Of a stretch of 64,000 nucleotides of DNA, positions 44,119 to 52,740 are shown in pieces (within the stretch, counting starts at the first letter, position 1; each line of letters starts with the position of its first letter). The stretch spans positions 1,364,001-1,428,000 of the forward strand of contig CAVWJS010000006.1 in NCBI GenBank assembly GCA_963755495.1, written 5' to 3'. The notes beneath the pieces are model-generated. The model ran no database searches. It worked only from the letters and a program-made list of their open reading frames with translations, and was not told the DNA's origin. The translations under genes and the position numbers were made by a program. This DNA comes from Bog-473 sp963755495 (lineage in GTDB: Bacteria > Actinomycetota > Acidimicrobiia > Acidimicrobiales > RAAP-2).

Positions 44119-45399
44119 GTGATCCCCCTCGACGAAGCGCAACGCTTCGTCTTCGGATTGTGCGGCCCCTTGACTCCCGTCGACGTTCCACTCGACGATG
44201 CACTGGGTTGCGTGCTGAGCGCGACGATCGTCGCCACCGAAGAGGTCCCTTCGTTTGCGAACTCCTCCATGGACGGCTACGCCGTGCGGGCTGAGGACAC
44301 GTCGGGAGCGCCCGTGCGACTTACGGTGATCGGCTCCATCATGGCCGGCCACCCACTTGACCAAACAGTCGGAGCGGGTCAGGCGGCACGCATCATGACC
44401 GGTGCACCCGTGCCATCCGGGGCCGACGCCGTCTGCATGGTCGAAGAGACCGAAACGGCTCCGGATGGAGGCAGCGTCATCATCGGCCGCCGGCTGCAAC
44501 GGGGAGATTTCGTCCGCCAGCCCGGTCGCGACGTCGCCATCGGCGATGTCATTGCCCCGGCGGGCACCGTGCTCACTCCCGCCCACCTCGGTGTTCTGGC
44601 CAATCAGGGTGCGCTGGGCGTGAGAGTACATCCCCGTCCGCTGGTTGGGGTGCTTTCGACCGGCGACGAGCTCTTCTCGGGAACGGGTTCGCTTCCCCCC
44701 GGCAAGATCCGCGACGCCAACCGCCACACCTTGCTGGCACTCGTCAGACGCGAGGGATGGGACGGCGTGGACCTCGGAATCGTCGGCGACGACGAATCTG
44801 CACTCGTGGAGTTGTTGTCCACGGCGGCGTCAACCTGCGATGCCATCCTGACCAGCGGCGGCGTGAGTGTCGGCGACCTCGACCTGGTGCGGGTGGTGCT
44901 GGAGAAGCTGAGTGCCGGAAAGATGCGCTGGATGCAAGTCGCCATCAAGCCGGCGAAGCCATTTGCCTTTGGGATACTGGCGGACTCAGCGACGCCGGTG
45001 TTCGGGCTCCCGGGCAACCCGGTGTCGGCCATGGTCAGCTTCGAGATGTTCGTGCGTCCGGCTTTGCGACGCCTCAGCGGCCATCAGGTTTTGCATCGTC
45101 CCGTTGTCGCCGCCACCGCCGATGTCGACCTGCGCCGGCAGGCGGACGGCAAGCTTCATCTCTTGCGCGCCCAGCTCACCCTCGACACTCCCGCATCGTG
45201 GCGCGTCCGCACCACGGGCGGCCAGGAGTCGCATCAACTCCACTCCATGTCCGAAGCCAACGCGCTGATCCTCCTTCCCGACGGCTCTGGCGTGCCCGTG
45301 GGAGAGCAGGTAAACGTGCTCCTGATCGACCCCGATCGGCTGAGCTCCAATTCGTCACCTGCACTCGACGCCCCTCGCCGTCAACCGGAGGAGTTGTGA
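44119..45399 (+). CDS. moeA: Molybdopterin molybdotransferase MoeA
   Basis: A 426-residue MoeA, which inserts molybdate into adenylylated molybdopterin. The sequence shows FANSSMDGYAVRAEDT (about 54-68), GAPVPSGADAVCMVEE, GVLSTGDEL and ILTSGGVSVGDLDLV in the MogA-like domain, KPAKPFAFG, and VFGLPGNPVSAMVSFEMFV. Domain order is normal and the frame intact. GTG at 44119 lies 25 bp after moaE and overlaps nothing. moaA starts inside its stop. Confidence 0.93.
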   Translation: MIPLDEAQRFVFGLCGPLTPVDVPLDDALGCVLSATIVATEEVPSFANSSMDGYAVRAEDTSGAPVRLTVIGSIMAGHPLDQTVGAGQAARIMTGAPVPSGADAVCMVEETETAPDGGSVIIGRRLQRGDFVRQPGRDVAIGDVIAPAGTVLTPAHLGVLANQGALGVRVHPRPLVGVLSTGDELFSGTGSLPPGKIRDANRHTLLALVRREGWDGVDLGIVGDDESALVELLSTAASTCDAILTSGGVSVGDLDLVRVVLEKLSAGKMRWMQVAIKPAKPFAFGILADSATPVFGLPGNPVSAMVSFEMFVRPALRRLSGHQVLHRPVVAATADVDLRRQADGKLHLLRAQLTLDTPASWRVRTTGGQESHQLHSMSEANALILLPDGSGVPVGEQVNVLLIDPDRLSSNSSPALDAPRRQPEEL

Positions 45400-46472
45400 C
45401 CACCCCGGTACCTGTCGCAATTTCAGTGACACCACGCCGTGGCCGCCCCGACAATGAAGTCGCCGTGGCGAATTCCATGCCACTCGACGGACCTTTGATC
45501 GACCGTTACGGGAGGGTGCATGACGACCTCCGTATTTCGGTGACCGATCGTTGCAACCTGCGCTGTGTCTACTGCATGCCCGAGGAAGGACTCTCCTTCC
45601 TGCCGCGGCGCGAATTGTTGACGTTCGACGAGATCACTCGACTGGCCCAGGTGGCCAAGGGACTCGGTGTTTCTGCTCTCCGCATCACCGGCGGCGAACC
45701 GCTGGTGCGTAAGGGGTTGCCATCGCTCATCGGTCGGCTCTCTGCGATCGGGTTCGAAGACCTGGCCATGACGACCAACGGCACGGAACTGGCCAAGGTC
45801 GCCGGAGAGTTGGCTGCGGCCGGACTGCGACGGGTCAACGTGAGTTGCGACTCACTGCGGCCCGAGCGATTCGCCGCCATACGTCGACGGGGAGAACTCG
45901 ACGTTGTCCTCGACGCGATGAGCGCAGCCGAGAAGGCCGGCCTGACTCCCCTCAAAGTCAACGTGGTACTCCTGCGGGGCCACAACGACGACGAGATTCT
46001 TGACTTCGCCTCTTTTGCGCGGAACACCGGCCGCATCGTGCGCTTCATCGAGTTCATGCCACTCGATGCTCAGGGAAAATGGGATCGGAGCCAACTCGTA
46101 CCTGGTCGCGAGGTGTTTGAGCGCATCTCGGAAGTGTGGCCTCTCGAGCCCCTCTCGGAGTCCTCGGGTACGGCACCGGCGGAACGATTCCGCTTCGCCG
46201 ACGGAATCGGTGAGATCGGTTTGATCTCCAGCGTCTCGGAGCCCTTTTGTGGGACCTGCAACCGGCTCCGGCTCACCGCCGACGGCGCGCTGCGGAACTG
46301 TCTGTTCTCCGACAATGAGCAGACCGCCCGGGATCTCCTGCGGACCGGCGGGAGCGACGCCGACCTTGCTCTCTTGTTCCGGCAATCTGTCTGGGCCAAG
46401 TTCCCGGGCCACGGCATCAACGAGCCGGGATTTCTCAGCCCGGCACGCTCCATGTCGATGATCGGCGGCTAA
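45396..46472 (+). CDS. moaA: GTP 3',8-cyclase MoaA
   Basis: A 358-residue radical SAM enzyme that makes the first Moco intermediate from GTP. The SAM cluster motif CNLRCVYC gives Cys53, 57 and 60. The C-terminal cluster is CGTCNRLRLTADGALRNC. The chain ends in the family's catalytically needed Gly-Gly (SMIGG). GTG 45396 overlaps the moeA stop and has GGAGGAG 5 bp upstream; 30 non-conserved residues precede the core. Confidence 0.93.
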   Translation: MTTPVPVAISVTPRRGRPDNEVAVANSMPLDGPLIDRYGRVHDDLRISVTDRCNLRCVYCMPEEGLSFLPRRELLTFDEITRLAQVAKGLGVSALRITGGEPLVRKGLPSLIGRLSAIGFEDLAMTTNGTELAKVAGELAAAGLRRVNVSCDSLRPERFAAIRRRGELDVVLDAMSAAEKAGLTPLKVNVVLLRGHNDDEILDFASFARNTGRIVRFIEFMPLDAQGKWDRSQLVPGREVFERISEVWPLEPLSESSGTAPAERFRFADGIGEIGLISSVSEPFCGTCNRLRLTADGALRNCLFSDNEQTARDLLRTGGSDADLALLFRQSVWAKFPGHGINEPGFLSPARSMSMIGG

Positions 46473-46474
46473 GC

Positions 46475-46711
46475 GTGGCCCGGCTTCGCCTATTTGGACC
46501 GGCCCGTGAGGCAGCCGGCACAGCCAACATCACGTTGCCGGGACGAAGCGTGTCGGCCATCATCGCCGCCGCAGAAGAGCAGTTCGGAGAGGCGTTCTCC
46601 CAGGTGGTGGCCGTCTCGAATATCTGGCTGAATGGAGAGCCAGTCGATCCTGACGCTCATGTCGATGACGGCGACGAGGTCGCGGTCATCCCTCCGGTCT
46701 CGGGAGGATGA
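46475..46711 (+). CDS. moaD: Molybdopterin synthase sulfur carrier MoaD
   Basis: A 78-residue ubiquitin-fold protein: ARLRLFGPAREAAGTANITLPG at the start and DGDEVAVIPPVSGG at the end. The terminal Gly-Gly is thiocarboxylated to deliver sulfur to MoaE. It starts 2 bp after moaA with GTG and overlaps moaC by 4 bp. Confidence 0.92.
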   Translation: MARLRLFGPAREAAGTANITLPGRSVSAIIAAAEEQFGEAFSQVVAVSNIWLNGEPVDPDAHVDDGDEVAVIPPVSGG

Positions 46712-47328
46712 GTACGCCGCCCGCCCCGCCAGGCCCGAGCGGACTCGGTGGCAGCTCCTTGACCCACATCGACGATCATGGTCGGGCCCGCATGGTGGAC
46801 GTCTCGGCCAAGCCGCTCACGCACAGGGTTGCCCTGGCCAGATGCGTCGTCGTGACTGAGGCGGACGCCACCAAAGTGCTCAGTGAGCTGCCGGATGGAC
46901 TCGATGCCGTACAAGGGGCCCGGTTCGCTGGAATACAAGCGGCGAAGCAGACCTCATCATTCATCCCTCTCTGTCATCCGATCCGAATCGGTCGGGTAGC
47001 GGTCGACGTGGTCGTCGACGTGCACAGGATTGAGGTCAGTGCGGTCACCGAGATCGTGGAGAGGACAGGCGTCGAGATGGAAGCCCTCACCGCATGCGCC
47101 TTCGCCGCCCTCACTCTCGTCACGGCCCTCATCCACGAAGACCCAACAGCATCCATTGAGGAACTGGCCCTGTGGCACAAATCCGGAGGCCGGTCTGGCG
47201 ACTGGAAGCGCAGCGGCCCTGAGAGTCGTCTGACCCGCAATCTCGCGCCAGCGGATCCGACGAAAGTCGCGGCAGACGATTTCGGGGAGGTCGCACGCAC
47301 GCACGCTTCTGATGGCCGGGACCCGTGA
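46708..47328 (+). CDS. moaC: Cyclic pyranopterin monophosphate synthase MoaC
   Basis: A 206-residue MoaC. Conserved stretches are SLTHIDDHGRARMVDVSAKPLTHRVALARC, AKQTSSFIPLCHPIRIG and TGVEMEALTACAFAALTLVTAL. It acts after MoaA. The C-terminus has about 35 extra residues beyond the usual end. It closes the plus-strand Moco operon and a 107-bp gap precedes modA. Confidence 0.92.
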   Translation: MSTPPAPPGPSGLGGSSLTHIDDHGRARMVDVSAKPLTHRVALARCVVVTEADATKVLSELPDGLDAVQGARFAGIQAAKQTSSFIPLCHPIRIGRVAVDVVVDVHRIEVSAVTEIVERTGVEMEALTACAFAALTLVTALIHEDPTASIEELALWHKSGGRSGDWKRSGPESRLTRNLAPADPTKVAADDFGEVARTHASDGRDP

Positions 47329-47435
47329 AGTCGGGTACCCGTATCTACGGCTTTTAGGGCTCCTCTTCACCGCGTCTGCGCCATATTCAGCCAATGGATG
47401 TCGCAGATGCGTTGCGGATTTGTTACCTTGGCGAC

Positions 47436-48353
47436 ATGTTCATCTCCCCCCCGGGTTCTCCATGCGTTCGCTTGCACGCAGTTCGCCGTTTCGCGGTGAT
47501 CGCTACGTTGCTCTCTCTCGGAGCATCGGGCATCATCACCGTGACGGCGACCCCCTCGGAGGCGTCGAGTGCGCACTCGGGACCGGTCGACGTTCTTTCG
47601 GCCGGTTCGCTGCAAGACCTGATGCAGGACCAGGTCGGGCCGGCCTTCCAGAAGGCGACGGGGTATACCCTCGACAACATCTCTATGGGATCTACCGCTT
47701 TGGCGAGCAGCATCACCGGCGGAACCTTGCAGGGAGACGTCTTCATCAGCGCCTCGCCCGCCGTCAACACCGCCCTCGAAGGAACGAGCAACGGAAACTG
47801 GGTGTCGTGGTACGACCAGTTTGCCAGTTCTCCGTTGGTCCTCGGCTACAACCCGAGCAGCAAGTTTGCCCAAGCGCTGAAGTCCAAGCCATGGTACGAG
47901 GTCGTCTCTGAGCCGGGCTTCCATATCGGCCGGACCGACCCCACTACTGACCCCAAGGGCGTGTTGGCGGATGACGCACTGAACCAGGCCGCCGGGAAAC
48001 ACAACCTTCCCGGACTGAGAACACTCGGAACGGAAAGCAGCGACGTGTTCCCCGAGACCTCCCTGGTCGGAGAACTGCAAGCAGGGCAGCTTGATGCCGG
48101 ATTCTTCTATGGCGTCGAAGCGGCCGCCGCGCACATCAAGACGGTGCCCCTCACCAGCACCTCACTGGCGGGCGACTACACCATCACCATCCTCAACAAG
48201 GCGCCACATGAGGCGGCCGCCGTGGCCTTTGTGAACTTCTTGCTCGGCAAGGCCGGCCAGAAGATCCTGGCCAAAAACGGGGTTGTGGCGGCTGCGCCCA
48301 AGGTCAGCGGCTTGGAATTCGCCCCAATCGGCGTTGAGGCGGCTCTGAAGTAG
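47436..48353 (+). CDS. modA: Molybdate/tungstate-binding protein ModA-like
   Basis: A 305-residue exported solute-binding protein. A basic N-terminus and hydrophobic stretch (FAVIATLLSLGASGIITVTATPSEASS) form the signal peptide. The mature part has the oxyanion-binding pattern VDVLSAGSLQDLM, SMGSTALASSITGG and DVFISASPAVNTAL of the ModA/WtpA group. It is not preceded by a clear lipobox. It delivers molybdate or tungstate to the ModBC protein encoded 1 bp overlapping downstream. Confidence 0.85.
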   Translation: MFISPPGSPCVRLHAVRRFAVIATLLSLGASGIITVTATPSEASSAHSGPVDVLSAGSLQDLMQDQVGPAFQKATGYTLDNISMGSTALASSITGGTLQGDVFISASPAVNTALEGTSNGNWVSWYDQFASSPLVLGYNPSSKFAQALKSKPWYEVVSEPGFHIGRTDPTTDPKGVLADDALNQAAGKHNLPGLRTLGTESSDVFPETSLVGELQAGQLDAGFFYGVEAAAAHIKTVPLTSTSLAGDYTITILNKAPHEAAAVAFVNFLLGKAGQKILAKNGVVAAAPKVSGLEFAPIGVEAALK

Positions 48354-50173
48354 TGACTCGGGGGTTCATAAGGAGCCCCCTGCCGTGGCTCGGGGGCCTG
48401 ATCGTCCTTTACCTGGCCATACCGGTGATCGGTTTCATCGTTCGATTCGTGGGGGCGCAGAATCGAGGTTTCGCCAACCCAGGCCTCTTTCCTTCGCTCT
48501 TCGTTTCCCTCGAGAGCGCCACCATCTCCTTGGCTCTCATCACATTGCTCGGGGTACCCCTGGCCTATCTCCTGGCCCGGTCTGGTGGTCGAGTGGCCTC
48601 CTTCATCGGGCTGGTCGTGATGTTGCCTCTCGCCCTCCCTCCGTTGATGAGCGGCATCCTCCTCGTCTACCTGGTCGGTCCGTACACGTACCTGGGCCGA
48701 CTCTTCGATGGTCGCCTCACCATGTCACTGACCGGCGTCGTGCTGGCCCAGACTTTCTGCGCCGCCCCTTTTCTGATCGTGGCAGCCAGATCAGCTTTTG
48801 GCGCCGTCGATCCGGCCATGTTGGACGTGGCGTCGACGCTCGGCCACTCCGAATTCTCGCGGTTCCGCCGGGTCGCGCTCCCCGTTGCCGCTCCGGGCAT
48901 CGGCGCCGGAATGCTCCTGGCGTGGCTGCGCGCCTTTGGTGAGTACGGCGCCGTCATTGTCCTGGCGTATCACCCCTTCTCGCTGCCCGTCTATACCTAC
49001 AACCAGTTCAGCGGAGCAGGACTGCCGACCACGCTGGCGCCGACTGCGTTGGCCCTTGGGGTGGCCGTCATCGTCGTCGCTCTCAGCCGCTTTCCTCTGC
49101 GCGCCATAGCTATGAATTCGGCTGTGCTCGCCGAGCCCATCCCGCCGACGGCCACCACGCCGACACCTGTCAGCTTCGACATCGACTACCACCTCGGCAC
49201 GTTTCACCTCGCACTGAGCCATCAGGCCAAGGGCACCCACCTGGCCATCCTCGGCCCTTCGGGCTCCGGCAAATCCGCCCTGCTTCGCTGTCTCGTCGGC
49301 CTCTATGGCTCCTCCCCCGGTGCCGTTTCATATGGGACGCAATCAATGACTGACACCCCGCCTGAGCGACGCCGGGTGGGCTACGTCGCCCAGGGGTTTT
49401 CCCTCTTCCCGCACCTCACCGTGTGGGAGCAGCTCCTCTTCGCCCAGGGGTCCACGCCGCCGACCGCCTCCTACTGGCTCCGTCATCTTCGCCTGGACGG
49501 CTTAGAGGACCGATACCCATCCCAACTTTCGGGCGGGCAACGACAAAGGGTGAGCCTCGCCCAAGCCCTCTGTCGATCTCCCGAGTTGCTCTTCTTGGAC
49601 GAACCGTTCTCCGCGCTTGACTCCCCCGTGCGTCACGAGCTGCGACGGGAGCTTCGCCGACTCCAGCACGAGACCGGGGTGGCGACCGTACTCGTCACGC
49701 ATGACCCCGAAGAAGCAGCGTTCTTGGCCGACGAGGTCATTGTGATATCCAATGGCGGCGCTTTGCAGGCCGGCACCACTCGAGAGACGTTCACCCGACC
49801 AGCTTCGCCCGAAGTGGCCCGGCTATTGGGCATCTCGAATCTGCATGCGGCCGTTCTCCAGCCGGATGGGCGGATCAATGCCGATGGCGTTCTGATCGCC
49901 GTGCAGACCAGCGAAATCCCACCAGGCACTCCCGTGCTCTGGAGTATTCGACCTGAGCGCGTCACTCTCGGACCGTCAGGCGGCCTCCCGGGCACCTTCA
50001 CCGACGTCGCTGACGTCGGGACCGCGGTTGACCTGTTCATTGCCCTCAGCGCAGGCCTCGAGATCCAAGCGCGCACCGTGGGCCCGGTTGAATTCAACAT
50101 CGGAGACCCGTGTGACGTGGACTTACCGCCCGAAGCGATCACCTTTTGGCCCGATGCGACGAAGAGTCCCTAA
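48353..50173 (+). CDS. modBC: Fused molybdate ABC permease-ATPase (ModBC)
   Basis: A 606-residue fusion. Residues 1-255 carry about six membrane helices and the ModB-type EAA loop (LDVASTLGHSEFSRFRRVALPVAAPGIGAGMLLAWLRAFGEYGAVIVLA). Residues about 275-500 form the ATPase: Walker A GPSGSGKSA (about 301), signature LSGGQRQRVSLAQAL (about 392), Walker B LLFLDEPFSALDSP. A C-terminal TOBE/molbindin-like segment follows (about 540-600). Usually ModB and ModC are separate proteins. GTG start overlaps the modA stop. Confidence 0.9.
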   Translation: MTRGFIRSPLPWLGGLIVLYLAIPVIGFIVRFVGAQNRGFANPGLFPSLFVSLESATISLALITLLGVPLAYLLARSGGRVASFIGLVVMLPLALPPLMSGILLVYLVGPYTYLGRLFDGRLTMSLTGVVLAQTFCAAPFLIVAARSAFGAVDPAMLDVASTLGHSEFSRFRRVALPVAAPGIGAGMLLAWLRAFGEYGAVIVLAYHPFSLPVYTYNQFSGAGLPTTLAPTALALGVAVIVVALSRFPLRAIAMNSAVLAEPIPPTATTPTPVSFDIDYHLGTFHLALSHQAKGTHLAILGPSGSGKSALLRCLVGLYGSSPGAVSYGTQSMTDTPPERRRVGYVAQGFSLFPHLTVWEQLLFAQGSTPPTASYWLRHLRLDGLEDRYPSQLSGGQRQRVSLAQALCRSPELLFLDEPFSALDSPVRHELRRELRRLQHETGVATVLVTHDPEEAAFLADEVIVISNGGALQAGTTRETFTRPASPEVARLLGISNLHAAVLQPDGRINADGVLIAVQTSEIPPGTPVLWSIRPERVTLGPSGGLPGTFTDVADVGTAVDLFIALSAGLEIQARTVGPVEFNIGDPCDVDLPPEAITFWPDATKSP

Positions 50174-50198
50174 AGGGCAGTTGCCGCGCTTTCGGCGG

Positions 50199-50600
50199 TC
50201 AAAATTCAGCGGAGACTTCTACGCCGACATTCGTCGCTTTCACCACGGCATCGGCAACCATTCCGGGCTCCAACCCCAGCTCGTCCGCGGCCTCACGCGT
50301 GATTAAGGCCACAAAGCGATGGGGTCCGGATTGGATCTCAACTTGGGCCGCCACACCATCCTTGGTCACCCGGGTGACAATCCCCAAGAAGCGATTGCGA
50401 GCCGACTGTCCTCGTGGATTATCCCGTCGTTGCTCGCCCGCGATCTCTATGGCCAACCTGGCCAGTTCCGCCCCCTCGACGTAGCGCTTTCCACCTGCCC
50501 CCACGGTCGTCTTGACCCGGCCCGCGTCGGCCCAGCGACGAACGGTGTCAGAGCTGACCCCCAAAAGCTCAGCTGCTTGGCCGATCCGGTATTCCGCCAT
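50199..50600 (-). CDS. Helix-turn-helix plus molbindin (TOBE) regulator
   Basis: A 133-residue protein. Residues 1-55 form a MerR/excisionase-like helix-turn-helix (EYRIGQAAELLGVSSDTVRRWADAGRVKTTVGAGGKRYVEGAELARLA). Residues 65-133 form a molybdate-binding Mop/TOBE domain (SARNRFLGIVTRVTKDGVAAQVEIQSGPHRFVALITREAADELGLEPGMVADAVVKATNVGVEV). This architecture is a likely molybdate-sensing regulator, functionally like ModE. ATG 50600 is preferred, with GTGGAG before it. It faces modBC tail to tail with a 25-bp gap. Confidence 0.85.
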   Translation of the reverse strand: MAEYRIGQAAELLGVSSDTVRRWADAGRVKTTVGAGGKRYVEGAELARLAIEIAGEQRRDNPRGQSARNRFLGIVTRVTKDGVAAQVEIQSGPHRFVALITREAADELGLEPGMVADAVVKATNVGVEVSAEF

Positions 50601-50657
50601 CTCCACAAGGTAGCAAGGGCCGCACCATACGAGCCCGGTTTGGTCATGGTCAGAGTG

Positions 50658-51329
50658 TTAGAGCAACTGGTCGCGGTCGAAGTCCGCCCTGTTCTCTCTG
50701 AGCCACCCTGGAGCATTCCGGGCTGCCCATTCTTCGCTGACCCAACCCTTAATCATCGAGCGCAGCGATTCGGGATGGGTCAAGGCAAAGAGAATGTGAC
50801 CGATGACCACGACGAAGATGGCCAAAGCCAGCAGGTCATGGACAAACGTGGCGCCCGTGCGCCAACTGACCGGGAAGATTCCGAACCACTTCAAAACGAA
50901 CCCCGTGGCCAGCATGACCAAGATCGATCCACCGATGAAGATCGCGTTTAGCTTCTGTCCCGGATTGAATTTGTCAACGACCCGAGGAGCGTTTCTCCCT
51001 AGCTGGCGAACCCACTTCACCTCATCGTTGGTCCACACGTTGATGCGCCGAATGTCGCGCCGCATGCGCGCCCCCCAGGGGCCGAGCAGTGAAACGACAA
51101 TAGGGACCGGAAGCGCGATGCCACTCCACACGTGGATATTGGCCACTAACTCTCGACGACCGACCACGTCGGACAAAGAAGGGAAGTACAGAGCCAAAGC
51201 CGTCATCATCAGAATGCCGAACAAGAGGGCATTGGCCCAGTGGGCAGCGCGCTGCACGCCGTCGAATCGGACGATTCGAGACAGAGACTGAGACTGAGAC
51301 TGAGGATCAGCGTCGATCTCCGCCTTCAT
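50658..51329 (-). CDS. Cytochrome b (b561 / hydrogenase-type) membrane subunit
   Basis: A 223-residue integral membrane protein with about four helices and histidines placed for haem b: VQRAAHWANALLFG, ANIHVWSGIALPV, FVHDLLALAIFVVVIGHILFALTHPE. This resembles the b-type cytochrome of formate dehydrogenases and Ni-Fe hydrogenases. It follows the molybdoenzyme gene by 8 bp, so it most likely exchanges electrons between that exported enzyme and the quinone pool. Confidence 0.82.
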   Translation of the reverse strand: MKAEIDADPQSQSQSLSRIVRFDGVQRAAHWANALLFGILMMTALALYFPSLSDVVGRRELVANIHVWSGIALPVPIVVSLLGPWGARMRRDIRRINVWTNDEVKWVRQLGRNAPRVVDKFNPGQKLNAIFIGGSILVMLATGFVLKWFGIFPVSWRTGATFVHDLLALAIFVVVIGHILFALTHPESLRSMIKGWVSEEWAARNAPGWLRENRADFDRDQLL

Positions 51330-51337
51330 GTCGCTCC

Positions 51338-52114
51338 TCAGCTCAGCGATTTGTCAGTGGGCCCGGTGGAACCGTCACGCCATCCATTCACGGGGTAGCC
51401 ATTCTGCTCCCAGTAACCTGGAATAACCCGATCGACGACCCGGATGGCCGACAACCACTTGAGGGACTTATACCCGAACATCGGTCCGACATAGAGGCGC
51501 ACCGGGCCGCCGTGCTCGGTCGTGACAGGGGCACCCAGCATTCGATAGGCCACGATGACGTCGGGCAGTCGAGCCTGATCCAGGGTCAGGCTCTCGGTGT
51601 CGGCCCCGTCGTATGACTCGAAACTGAGAGCTACCGCTCCCTCCTTCACGCCGGCGTTGTCCAGTAGGTCGGAGAGCTTTACGCCTTCCCAATGCACGTT
51701 CGAAACCGTCCATCCGGTGACGCATTGGAACTCCTGGACGAAAGACGTCGCCGGCATCGCCTTGAGGTCGGCAAGCGTGAACACTTGGGGATGCTGGACG
51801 AGTCCACTGATTTCCAATCGATAATCGGACTCTGAGACCTCTGGATACGAACCAGTGATCGTATAGATGCGGAAGCGATTCCCCCCGGGGAGCAAACTAC
51901 CCAGCCCGCCGCCGAAAGCGTCCCCCAGAGCATGTTGGACCTTGGCGCCGAAAATGATTCCCGCCGCCCCCAGCACGCCCATGCCGAGAAAGACTCGGCG
52001 ACCCACCGCGATGCGAGACCCGGGCTTCCTTTCGCTTTGACCCTTCTCCGCGGGAGACACTCCCCGGAGCCTACGGAGCCTGGCGGGCGTATGGGCGTCG
52101 CCCGAACAACTCAT
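51338..52114 (-). CDS. Sulfite oxidase/MsrP-family molybdoenzyme, Tat-exported
   Basis: A 258-residue oxidoreductase of the sulfite oxidase family. Near residues 39-40 a twin-arginine motif precedes a hydrophobic stretch (GRRVFLGMGVLGAAGIIFG), implying Tat export with bound cofactor. The Moco cysteine is in FVQEFQCVTGWTVSNVHWEGV (about Cys131), and HGGPVRLYVGPMFGYKSLKWL follows. Substrate could be sulfite, a sulfoxide or another oxyanion. ATG 52114 is chosen; GTG inside at about residue 19 would still keep the Tat motif. Paired with the cytochrome b gene. Confidence 0.85.
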   Translation of the reverse strand: MSCSGDAHTPARLRRLRGVSPAEKGQSERKPGSRIAVGRRVFLGMGVLGAAGIIFGAKVQHALGDAFGGGLGSLLPGGNRFRIYTITGSYPEVSESDYRLEISGLVQHPQVFTLADLKAMPATSFVQEFQCVTGWTVSNVHWEGVKLSDLLDNAGVKEGAVALSFESYDGADTESLTLDQARLPDVIVAYRMLGAPVTTEHGGPVRLYVGPMFGYKSLKWLSAIRVVDRVIPGYWEQNGYPVNGWRDGSTGPTDKSLS

Positions 52115-52252
52115 CTTGTTCGTGGCCCGTCCGCGAGGAGAGCTGCTCACTCCGCCTCGTGACCCCATCCTCAATGTCGCTCACCGCCTTGAAGAACTCG
52201 CCGCCTTCCATAAGGGCGTCGCCCCCAAAACGGGCGAGGGCCCTCCACCGGC

Positions 52253-52267
52253 GGGACCTTCGGCCCT
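52253..52267 (+). promoter_or_regulatory. DevR/DosR-like box upstream of the 52339 gene
   Basis: GGGACCTTCGGCCCT, 71 bp before the ATG at 52339. It lies between the divergent molybdoenzyme and the small unknown gene, about 138 bp from the former's start. Confidence 0.58.
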
Positions 52268-52338
52268 GGTGCCCGTGCCGTTTCGCACGCATTGTGAACG
52301 TGGAAGCCAAAATTGGGCGAGCCCAGAAAGGGACACCG

Positions 52339-52671
52339 ATGTCGACGCATCTCCTACCCAAAGATCCACACGACCTCACACTGGCACCGGTCGCCGTTGC
52401 GGTTGACCGTAATCTGGAGTTTCTGCGGTCCAGCTCTGTCGATGAGATGGCAGGTCGGATCGAACTTGAACTCGACCGCCCGGAGCGAACGGGAACGAGG
52501 AAGGAACGGGCAGAGCGCGTCGGTATGGTCGCCGTGCGCAACGTAGACCTTCATGGATGGGAGGCCGAGGTGACACCAGACAACGCGCGCATCAGGCTCA
52601 CCGGAGGGTCGGTCACGCTCGACCTCGGGCTAAGCGCCTCAATCCTGTCCTTTATCGAAGAGAGGGACTAA
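52339..52671 (+). CDS. Small conserved-looking hypothetical protein (box-linked)
   Basis: A 110-residue soluble protein: LAPVAVAVDRNLEFLRSSSVDEMAGRIELELDRPERTGTRKERAERVGMVAVRNVDLHGWEAEVTPDNARIRLTGGSVTLDLGLSASILSFIEERD. A helical N-terminal half and a beta-rich C-terminal half are likely. I do not recognise the family. The ATG start with AAAGGGAC upstream, clean codon usage and the DosR-like box 71 bp upstream support it as a real, separately regulated gene. Confidence 0.7.
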   Translation: MSTHLLPKDPHDLTLAPVAVAVDRNLEFLRSSSVDEMAGRIELELDRPERTGTRKERAERVGMVAVRNVDLHGWEAEVTPDNARIRLTGGSVTLDLGLSASILSFIEERD

Positions 52672-52740
52672 CTCCCGCGCCAGCGTCGCAGAATCATCGG
52701 TGCCCCAGTAGTTACTTCACCAGGTCGTTAGGCTCACAAG

